From Epiperipatus broadwayi (taxonomy: Eukaryota > Onychophora > Udeonychophora > Euonychophora > Peripatidae), in assembly GCA_028023455.1 (NCBI GenBank), contig JAQFVV010000028.1:1313501-1377500 (forward strand): a DNA stretch of 64,000 nt, in the 5' to 3' direction. The position numbers and the translations under genes were made by a program. A model generated the notes under the pieces. The model ran no database searches. It worked only from the letters and a program-made list of their open reading frames with translations, and had not been told where the DNA came from. Positions 26,747 to 38,473 of this stretch are shown here, piece after piece. Positions within the stretch are counted from its first letter, which is position 1. Each line of letters opens with the position of its first letter.

Positions 26747-26822
26747 GGGGGGGGGAGGGAGCGAGAGGGGGAGAGAGAGGGGGGGGAGAGAGAGGGGGGG
26801 GAGAGAAAGAGAGAGAGAAAGA
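26747..26822. repeat. Purine-rich G/GA simple repeat
   Basis: Seventy-odd bases consist almost only of G and A ('gggggggggaggga', then GAGAGA runs). Such polypurine tracts can form triplex or quadruplex structures in principle. Confidence 0.9.
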
Positions 26823-27420
26823 TTAATGAATATGACAAAGATATGATTATCTAATATTTTATATATTATGTGATTGTATAAAGGACAATTTTAAAATCAA
26901 AATTAATCCATCTAATATAATTGTTATATTAATACGTATTTAAATTAAAATTTTGTATATATTTTTTAATTATTTAAAACTTATTAAAAATTTAGAGGTT
27001 GAAATGGAGCTGTTCTGGATCAACTGTTAGAAGAAATAATAACAGATGACAGTCTTAAATGGAGTCCCAAAAGATTGGAAAAGATCTAAAAATAGACCAC
27101 ATATGAGATAGATAGATGAAGCTAAGGATGTTTGTTAGAGTGATGTGGAGAAGACGGAATACAGATCAAAGAAACTGGATTAAATTTGGAGAGTATTTCA
27201 TCTTGCAGTAAATTAATAATGATCTAAATGATGTTGAAAGAATGTTAGATTTTTTTATTTTATTTTATATGTTAGATTGTGTACATATAATACCTTTTTT
27301 CTCTGTTAAAACAATGCATTTCTTTAGTCCTAAATTCGTACAAAATACATAATATTCAGACTTATTTTCCTTATTCTACTGTAATTAGTTTATTATAATG
27401 TTGCAAACATTGGATAGGAA
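26823..27420. other. AT-rich DNA with a possible LINE scrap
   Basis: Around 27040-27160 the plus strand reads loosely like a reverse transcriptase C-terminal tail (TDDSLKWSPKRLEKI*K, a degenerate 'rpxxrWiD' motif). It is too broken to assign. The rest is anonymous. Confidence 0.3.
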
Positions 27421-27522
27421 AAGTTTATTCAGTTTAGTTTGTTAACTGTAGTTGAGCGCACATTTGCTGGCTGACCGAAATCACGCTCAACTACAGTTAT
27501 CAAACTAAACTGAATAAACCTT
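27421..27522. repeat. Hairpin-forming inverted repeat
   Basis: Arms 27421-27458 and 27484-27522 are complementary over about 38 bases with few mismatches (core 'ctgtagttgagcg' against 'cgctcaactacag'). The loop is about 25 bases. The pair is far stronger than local AT-richness would give by chance. Confidence 0.9.
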
Positions 27523-27720
27523 TATATACCAAGCGTTCGAAACGTTGAAATAAACTAAAAAACGCACGAGTAAAAATTAAAATGGAAAGAGAAGTGAAAA
27601 ATAGATGAAAGTATTTTTTTTTAAAATAAAATGTTTTTATAAAATGCAAGATCAAATTTAAAAAGATTTCTGTAAAGTAAATGACACCTTTTTTTTTAAA
27701 AAAAAAAGTTTCCTTTTTTT

Positions 27721-27808
27721 ATGTGTCAAAGTTTCGGCCGGGAAGCGAACCCGTGGCTATGCTGCTTGTAAGGCGACTGTGCTAACCATTCGCCCACCAA
27801 CGCTTGAC
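27721..27808 (-). mobile_element. tRNA-Gly-type SINE
   Basis: On the minus strand it starts 'gtcaagcgttggtgggcga', has an A-box-like 'atggttagcacagtcgcc', an anticodon arm 'gccttacaagcagc', a strong B box 'cgggttcgcttcccgg', and ends 'tttgacacat' with an A tail. Apart from the tail it is a tRNA-shaped unit of about 75 bases. Flanking 'gtttccttttt' and 'agtttcttttg' may be the target-site duplication. It is not a functional tRNA gene, given the unpaired acceptor changes and the SINE tail. Confidence 0.85.
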
Positions 27809-28360
27809 AAAAAAAGAGTTTCTTTTGTTATAAGAATTATATTTTAATATTTTTTATTTGAAATGTTTTCGATAGCATTCAAATTATTACATATGGTACT
27901 ATTTTTCAATAGTAGAATTAAAAATAAATTGTAATGATTAAAATAATAATGAAATATAAGAGTAATAAATTTCACTAACTACTAGTTGTATATATGGACT
28001 ACGCACTGGGGATTCCCATTCTCATATCAAATAGACAAAAATGTTAATTGATGAATTTCATACTTAGACTTAAAAAAATCAAAAACAATAAAATAAGGAA
28101 TAGTATCCTTAGTGGTGACACACTTATTGAAAAGCAAATATTTATAGTAAATCTAATTGATGTAAACATTCAACGACAAATTTTATTAATCGCCATGGGA
28201 AATGCTAAATTTCTTTCAGAAAATTTGCATTGATGATACTTACTGAAAACATATTTTTATGTTATCAAAATGCTATATTATTATTTTATATATTTTTTCC
28301 TTATGTATTTGATTTATTAATGGAAAAAATAAAACTTGCAGATTTGCTTAAAGTTGTTTA
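27809..28360. other. AT-rich non-coding DNA
   Basis: Nothing supportable. Confidence 0.5.
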
Positions 28361-28943
28361 ATGTGCTGCTATGCGATCTGTGACTTCTCCTTTCTCGAAG
28401 TCAGGAATCTCTCGGCCACTATGCCCAGAAAGATCGGATAGCCACCTTACCTTCCCATTCCATTCTCCATCCTAGGTTTTTTCCATATTTTTTTCTATCC
28501 TACTCCACCCCATTTCTACAACATTATCTTTGATCACTCTATGACCTTTATGTCTAAATCTTCCTTATCTTTTTCCAAACCTAGCATAAAACCAAGAACC
28601 AACTTTCTATATAATCACTTTGTTTATGTTTATTTTCCCAAAACTTCATTATTTGCATTCTTTCTGCTTGTAAGCACTTACACTCAATTAACAGATGCCT
28701 AATATTCTGTATGCCTTCCTTACATAACTTGCAGACTAAATCACCCACATTTCTCCATTTATGTGTATATTCCTTTGTTGCTAATGATCCTGTTTGAGCC
28801 TTAAATAATAAACTACTTTCCTTGCTATTATCATAAATTAACTCACATGGAATATTCTGTTTATTTGCATATATATTTAAACTCTTTTATTCTTCATACT
28901 AGTTCTCCATCTCTCCAACTTCCTATTTTTTTATTATTAATTT
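28361..28943 (-). mobile_element. 5'-truncated LINE, minus copy of a head-to-head pair
   Basis: In reverse complement this is the same LINE as 4325-5354. From 28943 down it reads the stretch before the finger (NSKESSLLFKAQTGSLATKEY), then VCKLCKEGIQNIRHLLIEC, and then the decayed tail 'cacagatcgcatagcagcac'. The finger is intact (C-KL-C...H-LLIE-C). Downstream codons are broken by frameshifts. The 5' ends of this copy and of the plus copy at 28988 face each other about 45 bp apart. Confidence 0.85.
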
Positions 28944-28987
28944 TTGATGTGTGGAAGGTGGCGCCACCAATGCTAGCATGGGCATAT

Positions 28988-29356
28988 TGCAAATTGTGTA
29001 AGGAAAGCATAAAAAATATTAGGCATCTGTTAATTGAATGTAAATGCTTGAAAGCAGACAAGGTACAGATAATGAAGTTACAGAAAAATAAATATGAACA
29101 AAGTGATTATACAGAAAGTGCATTATTGGGTTTTAGGTTGGATTTGGGAAAAGACAAGGTGGATTTAGATATGAAGGCCATGGAGTTGACAATGATTATG
29201 TTGTGGAAATGGGATAGATCATATTATGAGAAAACTTAGGGTGGGGAGTGGAAAGCGAAGGTAAAGTGGCTAATAGGTTTCTCTGGGCATAGTTGCTGAG
29301 AGATTCCTGACTCCGTATAAGAAGAAGTCACAGTGCACCACATCACATCACATATA
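28988..29356 (+). mobile_element. 5'-truncated LINE, plus copy of a head-to-head pair
   Basis: It starts within the CCHC finger (AYCKLCKESIKNIRHLLIEC; the first Cys is kept) and reads to the TAG at 29237. The 3' UTR ('gattcctgactccgtataag') and the pentamer tail 'caccacatcacatcacat' follow. It is about 370 bp. It is shorter than its minus partner, so only about 370 bp of the pair can base-pair as a palindrome. Confidence 0.85.
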
Positions 29357-29644
29357 GTATCTATCATTTATTAATTATTACCAATAATAGTGGAATATAT
29401 TCTCTAATTTTTAAAATTTAAGTACTAAATTTAAAAGATTAGATCATATTTATTTATATATATTCTTATAAAAAATCCTGTAAAAGTCATTTTAAAATTA
29501 CATAGTTTTTTTTTTTTTTTTTTTAAAAAAAAAAACACTCTATTTTCTATAGCAATAATATTTTTAGCACAATCATTTTAATCTTTGACTAGTAAAAACA
29601 ATTATTATTTTAACATTTGCCTAAAGATTTGTGATGATGGTATA

Positions 29645-30212
29645 TTAGATGTGATAAATGTGGACTAGTTTCATCATCTATCAGTAAATGTTGATTGTAA
29701 AAAAAAATTTTAAACTTCATTTAAACTTTTCAAATACAAACAACTTGTTAGTAATAATATACAAATAGACAACACAGGCTAATAATGACACAATGTTTCG
29801 AGTAGTATTATTCTCCACTCTTCTTCAGGTGTTGCTGGCCTGACCAATGACAGTATTAGCATTAGAGTCACCTTTAGATTCTTGAATATTGAATTTAATC
29901 CAAATGCTCTAACAAACTGAGCAATTCTGTAGTTTGTTAGAGCATTTGCCTTAAATTCAATATTCAAAAATTAAAAGGTATGATTTCGACTCCTATGCTA
30001 ATACTGTCACTGGCAAGCCAGAAACACTTGGAGAAGAGTGGAGAATAATACTATTCAGAATGTCATGTCATTGCTAACCTGTGTTGTCTATTTATGTATT
30101 ATGACTAACAAGTTGTTTGTATTTGAAAAGTTTAAATAAAGTTTAAAAATTTTCTATACATTTAACATTATCTGATAGATGATAGAAATAGTCCATGTTA
30201 TCACACTATTTT
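29645..30212. repeat. 570-bp palindrome with tRNA-like sequence on both arms
   Basis: Arms 29645-29918 and 29931-30212 are inverted copies with scattered differences. The innermost 18 bases on each side (29901-29918 'caaatgctctaacaaact' and 29931-29948) are perfect around a 12-base loop. Each arm holds a tRNA-like stretch: on the plus strand 'agtttgttagagcatttg' (A-box-like) and later 'atgatttcgactcctatg' (B-box-like), and on the minus strand the mirror. The outer parts are unique-looking AT-rich sequence. It may be two tRNA-derived SINEs joined head to head, or a fold-back transposon that captured one. Confidence 0.85.
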
Positions 30213-31392
30213 AACATATTTGAACATCAGTGAATTTTAAAAAATAATACATAATAACTATCAATTTATTCCATGAAAAATAATAAAAAACTTATTTATG
30301 TAATAATATTTGAGATCTTATATATTGTGGCCACCATGACTTACATGCATGGCTTTTTGGGAAACGTCCATTTTTTGTTATGTATTCTAAAATATATAAA
30401 AGTCATGTATATAAAATGAATTATAAAGTAATTTAAAAAAATAATAATAATTGCAAAAACTAAAATTTTATGACAATTCTTTATTGTAGAATAAAATAAA
30501 TTATTAATAATACTAAGTTGCTATGAAAAACAATTGGAAACAAAAAATAAAACTTGGATTGTCTGCTTTAAAAAAAGAGAGAGGGAATTGTCACTTCATC
30601 ATTGTGGCATTATAAGATGGATGTCAAAATTTTAATGATTGTTTAAGTTGATGTAATGAAATTTCAGGGGTAAAAACTTCCAAGTGCTTGACTCTGAAAT
30701 TTCCAGTAATGTAGTTGATTATAGAGCTATAAACAAAGAAATGCCTTAGAAATTATCATTGCTTCTGCTAGTCCATTAATTATTTTCAGATGCTGAAAAT
30801 ATGTGACACCTGATATAAGAAAACTTGTTCTCTAATTAATTGTCAAATGAAAATATTCTTCTATGACTGTATTTATAAATCTATGTAATTTTGATTCTCT
30901 CAATAATAGGAAAAGCTTTATGATAATAAACTATGATTGGAATAAACCATGAGAAGCTAAAATAATGAAAATTGCTTGCAGATGTTTCAAATAGTGACTC
31001 TAATGGCAATATACCTACATTCAAAAGCTAATGAAATGTGAGCTCAATGATATAAATAGGTAATTGAATAAATTTAATATAATTTATATGAATTATGAAT
31101 CAACAAAGATTTTTTCCATCATGCATGCTCTCCATATAAATGTTTAGAAATAAATATGTAAATGTGATTGTTCTCATTCTGTTTATTTATTAAAATTATT
31201 GTTGTAGATAATAATTTTTGTTGCTTGCTTATTTCACTTCTGAATACTAAGTAATTATTTTATTTTGTCATTTAATAATACTATTAAAGTGATGATGATG
31301 CTCAGGAAATCATAAAGGCTTAGCTTTATATATGTCTAATCTGGAAGTTATCTGTGATTGTCATAAATTAGTTAATTAAAAATAAAAATTGT
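30213..31392. other. AT-rich non-coding DNA
   Basis: Nothing supportable. Confidence 0.5.
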
Positions 31393-31490
31393 GTCAAGCA
31401 TTGTTGCCTTAGTGGTTAGCATAACTGCCTTCCAAGCAGCTGGCCCGGGTTCGCTTACCAGTCAATGCATTTGACACATGAAAAAAAAAA
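31393..31490 (+). mobile_element. tRNA-Gly-type SINE
   Basis: It has the 'ttgccttagtggttagcata' A-box region, the anticodon arm 'actgccttccaagcagc' (anticodon UCC, as in tRNA-Gly), the B box 'gggttcgcttacc', and the tail 'tttgacacatg' plus about 10 A. A target-site duplication of about 9 bases ('aaaaattgt') can be seen on both sides. Only about 25 bases follow the tRNA unit, which makes it an unusually short SINE. Confidence 0.88.
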
Positions 31491-32902
31491 TTGTATAGTC
31501 ATTCCATCATGTACGTGGTCACCCATTAGATATTCATAATTTCCATAGACAAGAATGTAGTGAAAATACTTTTCTTTAATATATATTTTTTTGATCAATT
31601 TTCATTGTTAAAAGGGTGATTGCCATTAAACTATATATATATAAATCATTTTGAAAAATTAATATAAAATGTAAAAAAATGAAACATTTTAAAAACGAAA
31701 ATTGCCTGTTTAAGTCAAAACAAAATTTAACAATAACTATTTTATCAACATTTTTAAGATTATAATATTTTCTAAAAACAACTCTTTTGAACTTAAAAAA
31801 AAATGTAAACATATTTCTAATAAACTGTATTATTTTCTTTTGATAGAATCATTGTATTTTCTATTAAGAAAATGTACATAAGTCTCTGTTATTAAGGCCA
31901 TTTGCATTGTGTTTACAGTTTTTACTTGAATTATTATTTCTTTCTTAGAATTCCCAGCAAAGATTCATCTCATAATAATATAAGTTGATCGAAGTTCAAA
32001 TGCTTTATTGTTCCATTTTAATACTAGTGATTCTGTATGTATTCTACTTTTCATTTTTGTTCATAGATGACAGGAGTAATTAAAAGATTAAAAAAATTCT
32101 AAATGCCAGAATACAAATTTTGGTGGCATTATTTATTTTATGCTCTGATGAAAAAGTGTATATGACTATTTTATTAGTTTTAAAATTATTTTTGTTTATT
32201 TGAAATATGATATCATTATAAAATTGAATATATTTTGTGGTTTTATGTTAAAATAATATATTTTTTGCAATATTTAAACTTATGTGATAAGGATGGAAGG
32301 TTTTTTTCAGTTACTTGAGAAACGTTAGAAATGTAAGCCCTTTTCACTTTACGTGATAATTTCATTATTTTAAAAGTACATTCATTATTTTAATTATTTG
32401 AAAAGCAATTTTTAATAATAAATTGGTAAAAAAAAAAAACAATTTTATATTGCTGCAAGCTCTATTCAAACTGAAAATTACATATATGGAAAATTAACCT
32501 TATATTCGAGATTCAATTTATGTATATTTAATGTACAAAGAAAAGCTTAATGTCACACAACTGTTATCATTTTGATATAAAAATCCCAAATGTCAAAACG
32601 TTAAAAAATAAGCTGGAAAGAATTTCCAATTAAAATTTAAAAATATTTATGTTATTTATCATTTGACTATTTTAATTAATTTGGCTATGCTAAATTAAAA
32701 TAATCTATGAAATTAATATATATATGAAATTATTTTTTAAAAAGTATGTAACTAATTAAAATGTTCTTTTAGTAAAACAATATAAAAATATGATGTTTTA
32801 TAAACATTCTGATTTATAATCATATTATGGAACTATTATGTTTATACAAAATGGTTAGATTTTATGAAATTCTAATAATAAAATACTTAAACATTATATG
32901 AT
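31491..32902. other. AT-rich non-coding DNA
   Basis: Nothing supportable; open frames here are chance in AT-rich sequence. Confidence 0.5.
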
Positions 32903-33405
32903 CACAATTTCTTATGCGGATACAATCTTTTAAAACAATAGCAACCCTCTCCATTCAGTGACCATCCAATGCTAACTATACCCACCAATAGATGCTAGAA
33001 AGTTTGTATACCAAAATTCCTATCTATTACTTAGTCTTTCAATATACTCAGACTAGGTTCTCGCTTATGGCTTTTATCAGTGAAGAGCCTTGGATGTGAG
33101 AATATTGCATCTCAATCTTTGGATCCAAGGAAACTCTCCAGCAGCCATTTTTTTAAATTTTAGTTATGTATAAAGTTATGAGCACCAAAAGATCCAACGA
33201 TCAAGGTGAAGTGCACTCATATTTAAAGCTCTTTTCTGATGAAGACCACAACATAAAAACTAGTCTGAAGATATTGAATGAACAGGCACTTGATAGGGAT
33301 TTTGATGCACAAATGTTCGAGCACCCATTGATTGCTATGGCTTACACTGGGTGGCACAACTGTATAGAGTGTAAAAATATAAAATGGTGATCATGTGATG
33401 TTTTT
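32903..33405. mobile_element. Fold-back element, copy b
   Basis: The left arm runs from 'cacaatttcttatgcggat' through 'ggcttttatcagtgaagag' to about 33140. The right arm runs from about 33190 ('ctgatgaagaccacaacat') to 'aaatggtgatcatgtgatg'. Both ends carry the family's terminal 'tgatcacca/tggtgatca' style motif. A 74-codon open frame here (33166-33390) is only the shadow of the repeat. Confidence 0.8.
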
Positions 33406-34000
33406 GTAGTTTTATACCAGTCCTGCTTATAAAATAATGGTGTCTATGGTTATTAAAAAACAAAAGACACCAAAATGTATAGATATTGAACTGGGTTTAG
33501 ATCTATATGGCTATGCAAACAAATTAGCTTGGATTGACTTTATAGTTATTTAAATAGGTAAAAGGTGGCTCCTTGAAATTTGCATTACATCCAAAGATCT
33601 AAGTGCAGTGCTCTGATCCAAGGCTGTTCACTGATGAAAGCCACAGGCTAAAAACTAGTATAGATAATGAATTGGTTTACAAGTGAATTAACTTGTATTG
33701 AACACATTATAGTATTTTCATCTTAGGTTCATATCTTTATAGATATCCAAATAGGTAAAAGTGGCTTCTGGATGATTGCATTAGAGTCAAAGACCTAAGG
33801 GTGGTTCAGTCAGATTAGAAACTTGTCTGGGAATATTGGATGAGTAAATTTTGATGCCCAAACCTTCTAATATCCATTGATTATTATGGCTTGCAATGAG
33901 TGGCACTACTGTATGGAGAGAGTTGCTAGTGTTTTAAATATTAATATTAATATAAAAGTTAAAACAGGCAAAACTCTCCATACATTAGTGATCACGTGAT
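33406..34000. mobile_element. Fold-back element arms, copy c (rearranged)
   Basis: This stretch has two partial right arms in direct order. The first begins 'aaagacaccaaaatgtatag' and continues to 'gaaagccacaggctaaaa'. The second begins near 33760 and ends 'gtggcactactgtatggag'. A short inverted end 'ggcaaaactctccatacatt' follows, running into 'agtgatcacgtgat' near 34000. The same internal module ('caaagacaccaaaatg') appears twice in the 57602-58758 palindrome. Confidence 0.7.
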
Positions 34001-34574
34001 ATTATAAAAGTTGCCATTTCATTTATAAAAAAATATTTAATAAATATTCTCAAATCTATTTTTACATAATGTTATTATTTATAATTATAATCTCACATAC
34101 TGCTTCTTTTTCTTAATACCTTCACAGTTGCAACTGCAAGATTGTGATAACATTAATGGTGCTTCACTCACTTTGGGTTAAATTTGCCCTCTTGTGGCTA
34201 TTTTTAGCACTTTTTACAGCTTTGGGTTCATTTGAAAGCAAAAACTGTAATTAAATTAATATTGATTTATTAATTAAAAAAATATCTCAAAATACCAGCA
34301 AAATGCTATTGATTGTTAATTTCTTTGTCCTCAGGCCTGATTGCAATTCTCAGAGTGTTTGAGAAGACCCAATATTTTGTTTAGAATTGAAAATGAAAAT
34401 GTAACTTTTCTGTAATTTGTGTATATATTTATGATTATTTTGGCAAAATATTTGTGAAATATTTATCATTTATAAGATTATTTATGATTAACTAAAATTT
34501 TGTTCAAAAGTATTTGTCTATAGAAGAAGACAAGTCAAAAATAATATTAATGCAAATCAGGATTTAAAAACAAT

Positions 34575-34966
34575 AACAATATCTCCAAACAATAGTGCTA
34601 CTCAGTGTGCTATAGTAATGAATAACTACTAGAATGTTTGGGTATCAAAATCCCTATGTAGTTCCTACTCATCCAATACCTTAGACTAGTTTCTAGCTTG
34701 TGACTTTCATCAGTGAAAAGTCTTGAATCTGAGAGCACTGAACTAGATCTTAGGATCTAATGAAACCCTACATCACTCACCTTTAATCTATTTAGTTAAC
34801 TATAAAGCTAAGAGCCCATTAAAACATCATATGGTCATCATTTTTATGCTTATACAAGCTATTAAAACAGGTTAGCTCTAGGTGGCACCACTACTGTATG
34901 AAGAGAATTGCTACTACTTTAACAGCTTGTGTAGATGTAAGAAATAGTGATCATGTGACATTTTAA
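34575..34966. mobile_element. Fold-back element, copy d
   Basis: It begins with 'aatagtgctactcagtgtgc' and runs through 'tcatccaataccttagacta' and 'gtgactttcatcagtgaa'. It then passes into a second, shorter inversion at 34815-34966 ('ggtcatcatttttatgctta' against 'gatgtaagaaatagtgatc'). Arms are unequal, so the copy is internally deleted. Confidence 0.7.
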
Positions 34967-35640
34967 TGATTTAAAGCAAGACACTATGATTGAATAAAAA
35001 AAAACCTCTATAATTAGCAAATAAATTGTTTTATTGTTTCTTAATAATTATAAATGAAATTATAAATTTTAAAGTGAAATTTAAATGCTTTATGCAATCT
35101 TATCAAAAGTTTTAGAAATAAAATTAAAACAGTTTTTATTTCATTTATATTACCAGCAACTATAACGATTCCTTCAACCACAAAATGTGATTATTCGGAT
35201 TATATACTTCTGTCTATTAATTTTTTTATATTTGCAAAATTGAAATAGTATTTTTAAAAATAATTTTGTTTGTAGATATATTTTTAGAAAAGAATCTGAA
35301 AATTTGTGGAAATATAATGAAAAATAAGACACTTACGTAATAGACCTGTGATGCAGGAGACATGCTATGCCTTTTCACATTCATGATAAATGTCAATACC
35401 ATCAAATAAACCCTGCAATCACATCTTATCTTGTCTAATAACATGATAAATTTACACTTTCATTTATTGTCCAGATTTTATTTCTTCTCAAAGTGTTGTT
35501 ACTTCAATGCTGATTTACGTTTTTATTTTCTGATTAATACTACAATTTCTTTTAAAACCGTACAAAATAATGAAAATTTGGAGTTTATCCACTACTGAGA
35601 TTATTGTGACCAAGTACATATACATTTGGCCAAACAATAG

Positions 35641-36171
35641 TGTTGTGTTAGAGGATGTAATAATAAAACAGGCCTTAGTAAGGGAACATGACTGGAGAGT
35701 TCCAGAATTCCATTTTTGATGGTGATCCAATTTATTTAACACTGGTATTGCAAATTAGCATCAGAATAAGAGAAACCAAGGATTGGTTTAGCACACAAAA
35801 CTATAATAAACTGGAATAATTATATGTGATTAGTTTGTGCCACAGTGATGATTGAGAAAAACAAAATTGGAGACCACAACAAAATTGCTGAAATTGACAA
35901 GAGCTTTTTGCACAGAAAGAAAAAGATCAAAGCTGGAGAAATTCTTCTGGAACAGTGGATGTTTGATGGCTTGTGCAGGGAGACCAATGAGTGTTTCATC
36001 ATGAGAATTCATGATAGAACAGCAGCAACTCTGATGAAAGCCTTCAAACAAAATGTGGAGGAATTGACAATTTATTTGGACTGTCGGAAAGCCTATACAA
36101 CTGCTGAATTACAAGCTGCCAGTTATGATCATTTTCATGTCAATAACATGTTGAATAAGTCTCCATTTTGA
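35641..36171 (+). pseudogene. Merlin / ISXO2-like transposase relic
   Basis: Merlin elements are DNA transposons related to bacterial IS1016/IS1595 and encode a DDE transposase of the ISXO2-like type. A single frame reads from CCVRGCNNKTGLSKGT at 35641 (Cys-rich N-terminal region), through HKTIINWNNYM, into a 108-codon open part (35845-36171). That part contains KIAEIDKS (first Asp), EQWMFDGLCRETNECF, DRTAATLMKAF and YLDCRKAY (second Asp), and ends shortly after YDHFHVNNM. Four in-frame stops lie before 35845 and no frameshift is needed. The stop after KGT and the one after WNNYM look like point changes. The part with the third catalytic Glu is missing after 36171. TIRs were not found. Confidence 0.78.
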
Positions 36172-38389
36172 AAAAAAAAATTAAGCCTCTATTTTGGAAT
36201 AAAATTTTATCCACTTTAAAATAAAGTAGAACAGACAAACAATATTTTCATCACTATGACAATTCGTGTTATATATTACATGGTAAATATGTTTCATTTT
36301 AAGGGTTTTGTAATTTCATGCTAGATATAGACATAATATTTTAAATATAATATTTAGACATGCTAATATTTTAGATATAGGTAGAGTAATACTTTAGTTG
36401 TTTTTTTTGCCAATTTTGCTTTAGTGATAGTTTTATAATTTCATACCAGGCTTAAATATTCATATTTAAAGTAACATTTGGGAATTGCATAATGCCGTGT
36501 CATATTTAAAAATTTTCTTGTGTGAAATTTATATTTTTAGTATTGTTAAAAATGTATTCTTTCAGATTTGACACAATTAATGTCATATATTAGAGCTGCT
36601 ACATCTTTTCACATATTTGTTTTTTTTAAAAGGTATCTTTTATTATCAAAAAAATATTTTTTCTGTGTGAATTCATCATAAACACTTTTTATTGTATACA
36701 TTTTTTTTTTTTTTTTAAAAAATTATATTGCCATGTCTTGCAATCACTGAAAACTTACTAAACCAATGTCAACACATTTTAAATTTATTCAATGAATTCC
36801 ACAATTATAGAAATTATAGCATAATTCTGAATTTAACCAGTATCATATTACATTTTCATCAATTTTTTACATGTACAAAATTAGAAGAAAATCCGTTTGA
36901 TATAATAGGGTTAAAAATTGATGACATAATTTAATCTAAACAATTTTCATAAAAATGTTTAATAAGATAGGAATATAATTCAAATGGTTACTAGAGGCTG
37001 TCAAAAAATGTAAAACTTTTTCTAGTAATGCATTCTGAATATGAGATAAATATGTATATATTTTGTAAATTTGATTATGAAATGTTTTTCACATCTGCGA
37101 CACAAAATATTTTTTCTGCTTTTGCAACTTAGACATGGCTGAGTTCACTTTCAATCAGATCCACCAGAATTATAACTTTCATAGATTCATTAAGTTTTCC
37201 ACTCTCTTTAAGCAGTGAGATGATTATGTAAGCATTTTATTCAAATTAGACATTTACATATTCCATTTCTCGATAACTGTATACTATTCAACACTGAGTA
37301 TATATGTATATAAAAGTTATTATATGAGTGGTAATGTTTTTTTATGAAATAAAGTTTCTTATGTTTTTCTTTTACTATCAGTAAACATGAGAATTATTAA
37401 TAAAACTTTATTATACTTTCTTTATCTCTTTGTGTTAGCTTCTCAAACAAATCAGAAACCATAAAAATAATTCTTTTATTAATTAAGAATGATGAGAGAT
37501 TTGCTTAAGAGGAAATAAATTAATTTGAATAATTTATTTTATTTTAATTATAAAGTGATTGACAACATAAGATTGTAAACAAAATTCTATGACTTTTATT
37601 ATTATTTTAAAAGCAATTAATTGCAAATGACAATTGTGTTAATGATGACAAATATAATAATGAATGCAAAAAAAACCTCTCAAATAATAAAATTCTAAAT
37701 AAACAACAAATAATGCATGAAATTAGGATTTAAATATTTTTTATTTTAAAGCAAATTATCAAATTCATAAAAACTGGTACAACAGTGATAAAAAAACAGT
37801 GTAAATAAGACAGACTATAAAATTGTTTACAATTTAATTTATAAAAAGAGTTATTATAGTTTCAATGTTTACCTATATAGTACTCTGATAAAAGACAATA
37901 ATCCTAAGTTGATTTGAACTACCTTCTTGGCAAATATATACATGTGTCTATTTCATGAAGCAAGAAACCCTGAATACAATTCTAAAATAATTTACAAGCA
38001 AAATTTTCAATGAATCATTTAAATAAACTTGTGAGTAATGCTCTCTTTATGTTATACCATCTTCAGCCTATCGTGTCCAATAAAATATCTTCTATCTTAT
38101 GAAATAGGTTGGCATTGACATAATAATAAATAGTAAAAATCATTAAAGGCTTATTTAAATAATTCTTTGGGAATCTTGCTTGTAAATTATCCTAGTACCA
38201 TATCTAAATTTGTTAATTCTAAAAAAATAAATTTATATTCTTAATGTTTCCTATATGATAAGCTGTAAAATCATTACACACTCATTTATATTATATTCAT
38301 GTATTTTAAACTTATTCACAGAGCAAGTAAGTCAGAAAATATTATTATGTTAATTAACGAGTCAGATTTCCATAAGAATTAATTAATAG
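36172..38389. other. AT-rich non-coding DNA
   Basis: There are no genes or RNAs I can support. A poly-T run lies at 36701-36716. Confidence 0.5.
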
Positions 38390-38473
38390 CTGAAATATAG
38401 GCTTATTATATACCTGTATTAATATATGTAATATATATATATTATATACCTGTATTAATATATGTAATATATA

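Noticed and set aside
27040-27160. Additional LINE copy
   Set aside because: A short stretch vaguely resembles an RT C-terminus, but it is too short and broken to separate from chance.
27721-27808. Functional tRNA gene
   Set aside because: The segment has good A and B boxes, but also a SINE tail, an A-rich end, probable target-site duplications and three relatives in the window. It is a retroposed SINE.
28847-29239. 130-codon plus-strand open frame
   Set aside because: It spans the junction of the two head-to-head LINE copies. Its first part is antisense to one copy and its last part is the sense tail of the other, so it is a chance fusion rather than a gene.
33166-33390. 74-codon open frame inside a fold-back element
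   Set aside because: It lies wholly in one arm of a non-coding repeat, and the same region is full of stops in the other copies.
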